From: Imhoffiella fuscus
GTDB taxonomy: Bacteria; Pseudomonadota; Gammaproteobacteria; Chromatiales; Chromatiaceae
DNA length: 64,000 nucleotides
Direction: 5' to 3'
Assembly (NCBI RefSeq): GCF_042682685.1
Contig: NZ_JBHUHX010000010.1
Location: forward strand, 62,001 to 126,000
Every line of letters begins with the position of its first letter. Positions within the stretch are counted from its first letter, which is position 1. The position numbers and the translations under genes are program-made. This document shows, piece by piece, positions 62,255 through 64,000 of the stretch. The notes under the pieces were generated by a model. That model saw only the letters and a list, made by a program, of their open reading frames with translations, was not told where the DNA came from and ran no database searches.

Positions 62255-63495
62255 GCCGCACCCCGCAGGATCTCCACCGGATGCACCCGCCCCGCGCGAC
62301 GCGCCGGGAGATAGGCGGCGAGGATGCAGGACGCCATGGCGAAGGTCGTGGCCAGGGCGAATTGCTGCGCACCCCACCAGATCGGCAGAAAGACCTGCTC
62401 CGAGACGCCCGGCGGCTTGATCTGGACCTGCGACAGGGCGTGCATGAGACCGGCCCCCAGGGCCAAGCCGAAGAGGCTGCCGATCAGGCCGATGACGACC
62501 CCTTCGAACAGGAAGATGAGCCGCACGTCGCGGGCGTGAAAGCCCATGGATTTGAGGATCGCGATGTCGTGGGTCTTCTCCAGCACGATGGTCGAGAGGG
62601 TGTTGTAGATGCCGAAGGAGGCCACGATCAGGATCGCCGACACCACGCTGTACATGATGATGTTGCGCACCACCAGCACGCTGAGGATGTCCTCCGATGC
62701 CTCGACCCAGGAGACCGATTTGTCGCCGATGGCGGCCTCGATGCGTTGGGCGACGGTGCGCGCGGCATAGGCGTCGTCGAGCTGGATCAGGAAGCGATTG
62801 ACCCGGTTGGGCCGCTCGAACATGACCTGCGCGCGCTTGAGCAGCGTAAAGGTCTGGGTCTCGTCGACCGATGCATTGCCGGTGCGAAAGAGACCGACCA
62901 CCTTCATGGCGCGACTGGTGCCGCTCGCGGCCACCACGGTCAGGTTGCGGCCGAGCCCGAGGTTGAATTTCTCCGCCAGCCCGGTGCCGATGACGATCCC
63001 GTTGGGATTGACGTCGAGCGCGTCGAGCGAGCCCTCGACCATCTTGTCCTGGATGGTGGACACGGTCTTCATCGTCTTCGGCACGATGCCCGAAAGGGTG
63101 ACGCCTTCCTCACGCCCGGCGAAGGTGAGCACGGCCGATCCGATCAGCACCGGAGCGACCCGCACGCCCGGAATCGCTTCGATCAGCGCGAGCTTCTCGC
63201 GGTAGCCGCGAATGCCGCGCGTCTCGGTCTGCGGCTTGAGGTTGCGGATCTTGACGGCCCCGTCGGCCCAGCGCCGCTCGGCCGGCTGGGTGCGGGGCCG
63301 GCGCACCTCGTCCGAGACGGTGATGTGCGGACTGTTGTCGACCAGCCGTTTGATGAAGTCCTGCTCGGAACCGCGCATCAGGGATGAGACGGCGAGAAAG
63401 AAGGCGACCCCGAGCACCACGCCGGTGAGCGAGACCAGCGTCTGACGCCGACGCCCGGTGAGATGGGTGAGTGCGACCTGAAGCTGGATGAGCAT
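62251..63495 (-). CDS. ABC transporter permease, MacB/FtsX type
   Basis: This 414-residue permease has one N-terminal transmembrane helix (near 20-40), a large periplasmic domain (about 40-280) and three C-terminal helices, the layout of MacB/LolC/FtsX. It contains Glu-Lys-Thr-His-Asp-Ile-Ala-Ile-Leu-Lys-Ser-Met-Gly, the coupling helix region that contacts the ATPase. ATG 63495 overlaps the adaptor stop and the stop overlaps the ATPase start, so all three are translationally coupled. Confidence 0.92.
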   Translation of the reverse strand: MLIQLQVALTHLTGRRRQTLVSLTGVVLGVAFFLAVSSLMRGSEQDFIKRLVDNSPHITVSDEVRRPRTQPAERRWADGAVKIRNLKPQTETRGIRGYREKLALIEAIPGVRVAPVLIGSAVLTFAGREEGVTLSGIVPKTMKTVSTIQDKMVEGSLDALDVNPNGIVIGTGLAEKFNLGLGRNLTVVAASGTSRAMKVVGLFRTGNASVDETQTFTLLKRAQVMFERPNRVNRFLIQLDDAYAARTVAQRIEAAIGDKSVSWVEASEDILSVLVVRNIIMYSVVSAILIVASFGIYNTLSTIVLEKTHDIAILKSMGFHARDVRLIFLFEGVVIGLIGSLFGLALGAGLMHALSQVQIKPPGVSEQVFLPIWWGAQQFALATTFAMASCILAAYLPARRAGRVHPVEILRGAA

Positions 63496-64000
63496 CAGGG
63501 CTGAGATGCGGTGTCGGTTGGACGGATACGCGCGGCGGCGGCGTCGCGAAGGGCTTCGGAGGGCGTGGCGACAACCTGGGCATCCGGCGGCAAGCCGTCG
63601 AGGATCTCGGTGCGCAACGCACCAACCACGCCGACGCGTACCGGCTGGCGATGCAGCCGGCCGTCCGCCACCAGCCAGAGGACGTCTTTCTGGATCGCGG
63701 TGGACGGTACCAGCAAGGCATTCGGTCGCTCGGTCACGATCAGGTTGGCGTCGACCGTCATACCGATCCGCAGGCCCGCCGGATCGGCGAGCCGGATGCG
63801 GACCCGAAAGGTGCGCGCGACCGGGTCGCCCTTGGGCGTGATCTGGCTGACCTCGCCATCGAACACCTGCTCCGGCAAGGCATCGGCATGCAGGACCACC
63901 TGCTGCCCGACGCGGACCCGAGGGATGTCCTCCTCGTCCACGTCGGCCGTGACCCGCAACGGCGCGCAACAGGAAAGATAGAACACCGCCTGACCCGCCG
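63495..64000 (-). CDS. Periplasmic adaptor (HlyD/MacA type), C-terminal part
   Basis: The frame runs off the right edge of the window, so the N-terminus is missing. What remains (about 167 residues) has the beta-barrel and membrane-proximal domains of RND/ABC efflux adaptors: Val-Asp-Glu-Glu-Asp-Ile-Pro-Arg-Val, Gly-Gln-Gln-Val-Val-Leu and Gly-Met-Thr-Val-Asp-Ala-Asn. With the permease and ATPase it forms a MacAB-like tripartite export system. The outer-membrane partner is not in view. Confidence 0.85.
   Translation of the reverse strand, partial: AGQAVFYLSCCAPLRVTADVDEEDIPRVRVGQQVVLHADALPEQVFDGEVSQITPKGDPVARTFRVRIRLADPAGLRIGMTVDANLIVTERPNALLVPSTAIQKDVLWLVADGRLHRQPVRVGVVGALRTEILDGLPPDAQVVATPSEALRDAAAARIRPTDTASQP

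Overview
The window is about 64 kb of high-GC DNA from a gammaproteobacterium. Several features fit a purple sulfur bacterium of the Chromatiaceae: a hydrogen-sensing HupT-HupU-HupV cluster, an exosortase/exopolysaccharide locus, and ordinary proteobacterial dap, min and recR-ybaB-dnaX-ffs blocks. That assignment is an inference from gene content; no rRNA or photosynthesis gene is present to confirm it.

Layout. 1-7.8 kb is the end of an exopolysaccharide locus: a glycosyltransferase end, a WecG/TagA glycosyltransferase, a secreted beta-helix protein, a broken IS481 transposase, a decayed IS4-like remnant, a Wzx-type flippase and an exosortase fused to EpsI. 7.9-11.5 kb is a tight lysine/diaminopimelate operon (dapC, dapD, an ArsC-like protein, dapE). 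11.5-17.3 kb, all on the minus strand, holds minCDE, a HIT protein, recR, ybaB, dnaX and the 4.5S RNA. 17.5-32 kb holds envelope proteins of unknown function, hupTUV, cysS, ppiB, mgtE and the GspA/GspB pair of type II secretion. A HipA-like kinase plus DUF3037 pair then sits between two 300-bp direct copies of the gspA 5' region, followed by a cluster of four tRNA genes and folD.

34.85-52.22 kb is a 17.3-kb integrative element inserted at the 3' end of tRNA-Ser(GGA). It has a 20-bp att duplication, 23-bp arm-like repeats just inside both ends, a tyrosine integrase next to attL and a serine resolvase with res-like sites. It also has three antirepressor-type proteins (AntA/AntB, BRO-N, KilA-N), an SF2 helicase broken by one amber codon, a RepA-like AAA ATPase and a repeat array that may be its origin. 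No capsid, portal, terminase or relaxase gene was found. A family of 25-bp palindromes occurs nine times, six of them at 48-51-bp intervals inside the BRO-N coding sequence. An AT-rich block (45.5-49.1 kb) carries an unexplained set of a membrane protein, a SAM methyltransferase and an M24-peptidase-like protein, preceded by two tiny insertion elements with 8-bp target duplications.

52.3-64 kb returns to chromosomal genes: a methyltransferase, malQ, a PAS-GAF-PAS-PAS-GGDEF-EAL protein with a degenerate GGDEF motif, a DUF1134 protein, a ZIP transporter and a MacAB/LolCDE-like ABC export system running off the right edge.

The most interesting parts are the element with its coding-embedded palindrome array, the cargo operon, and the repeat-flanked HipA-like/DUF3037 module.
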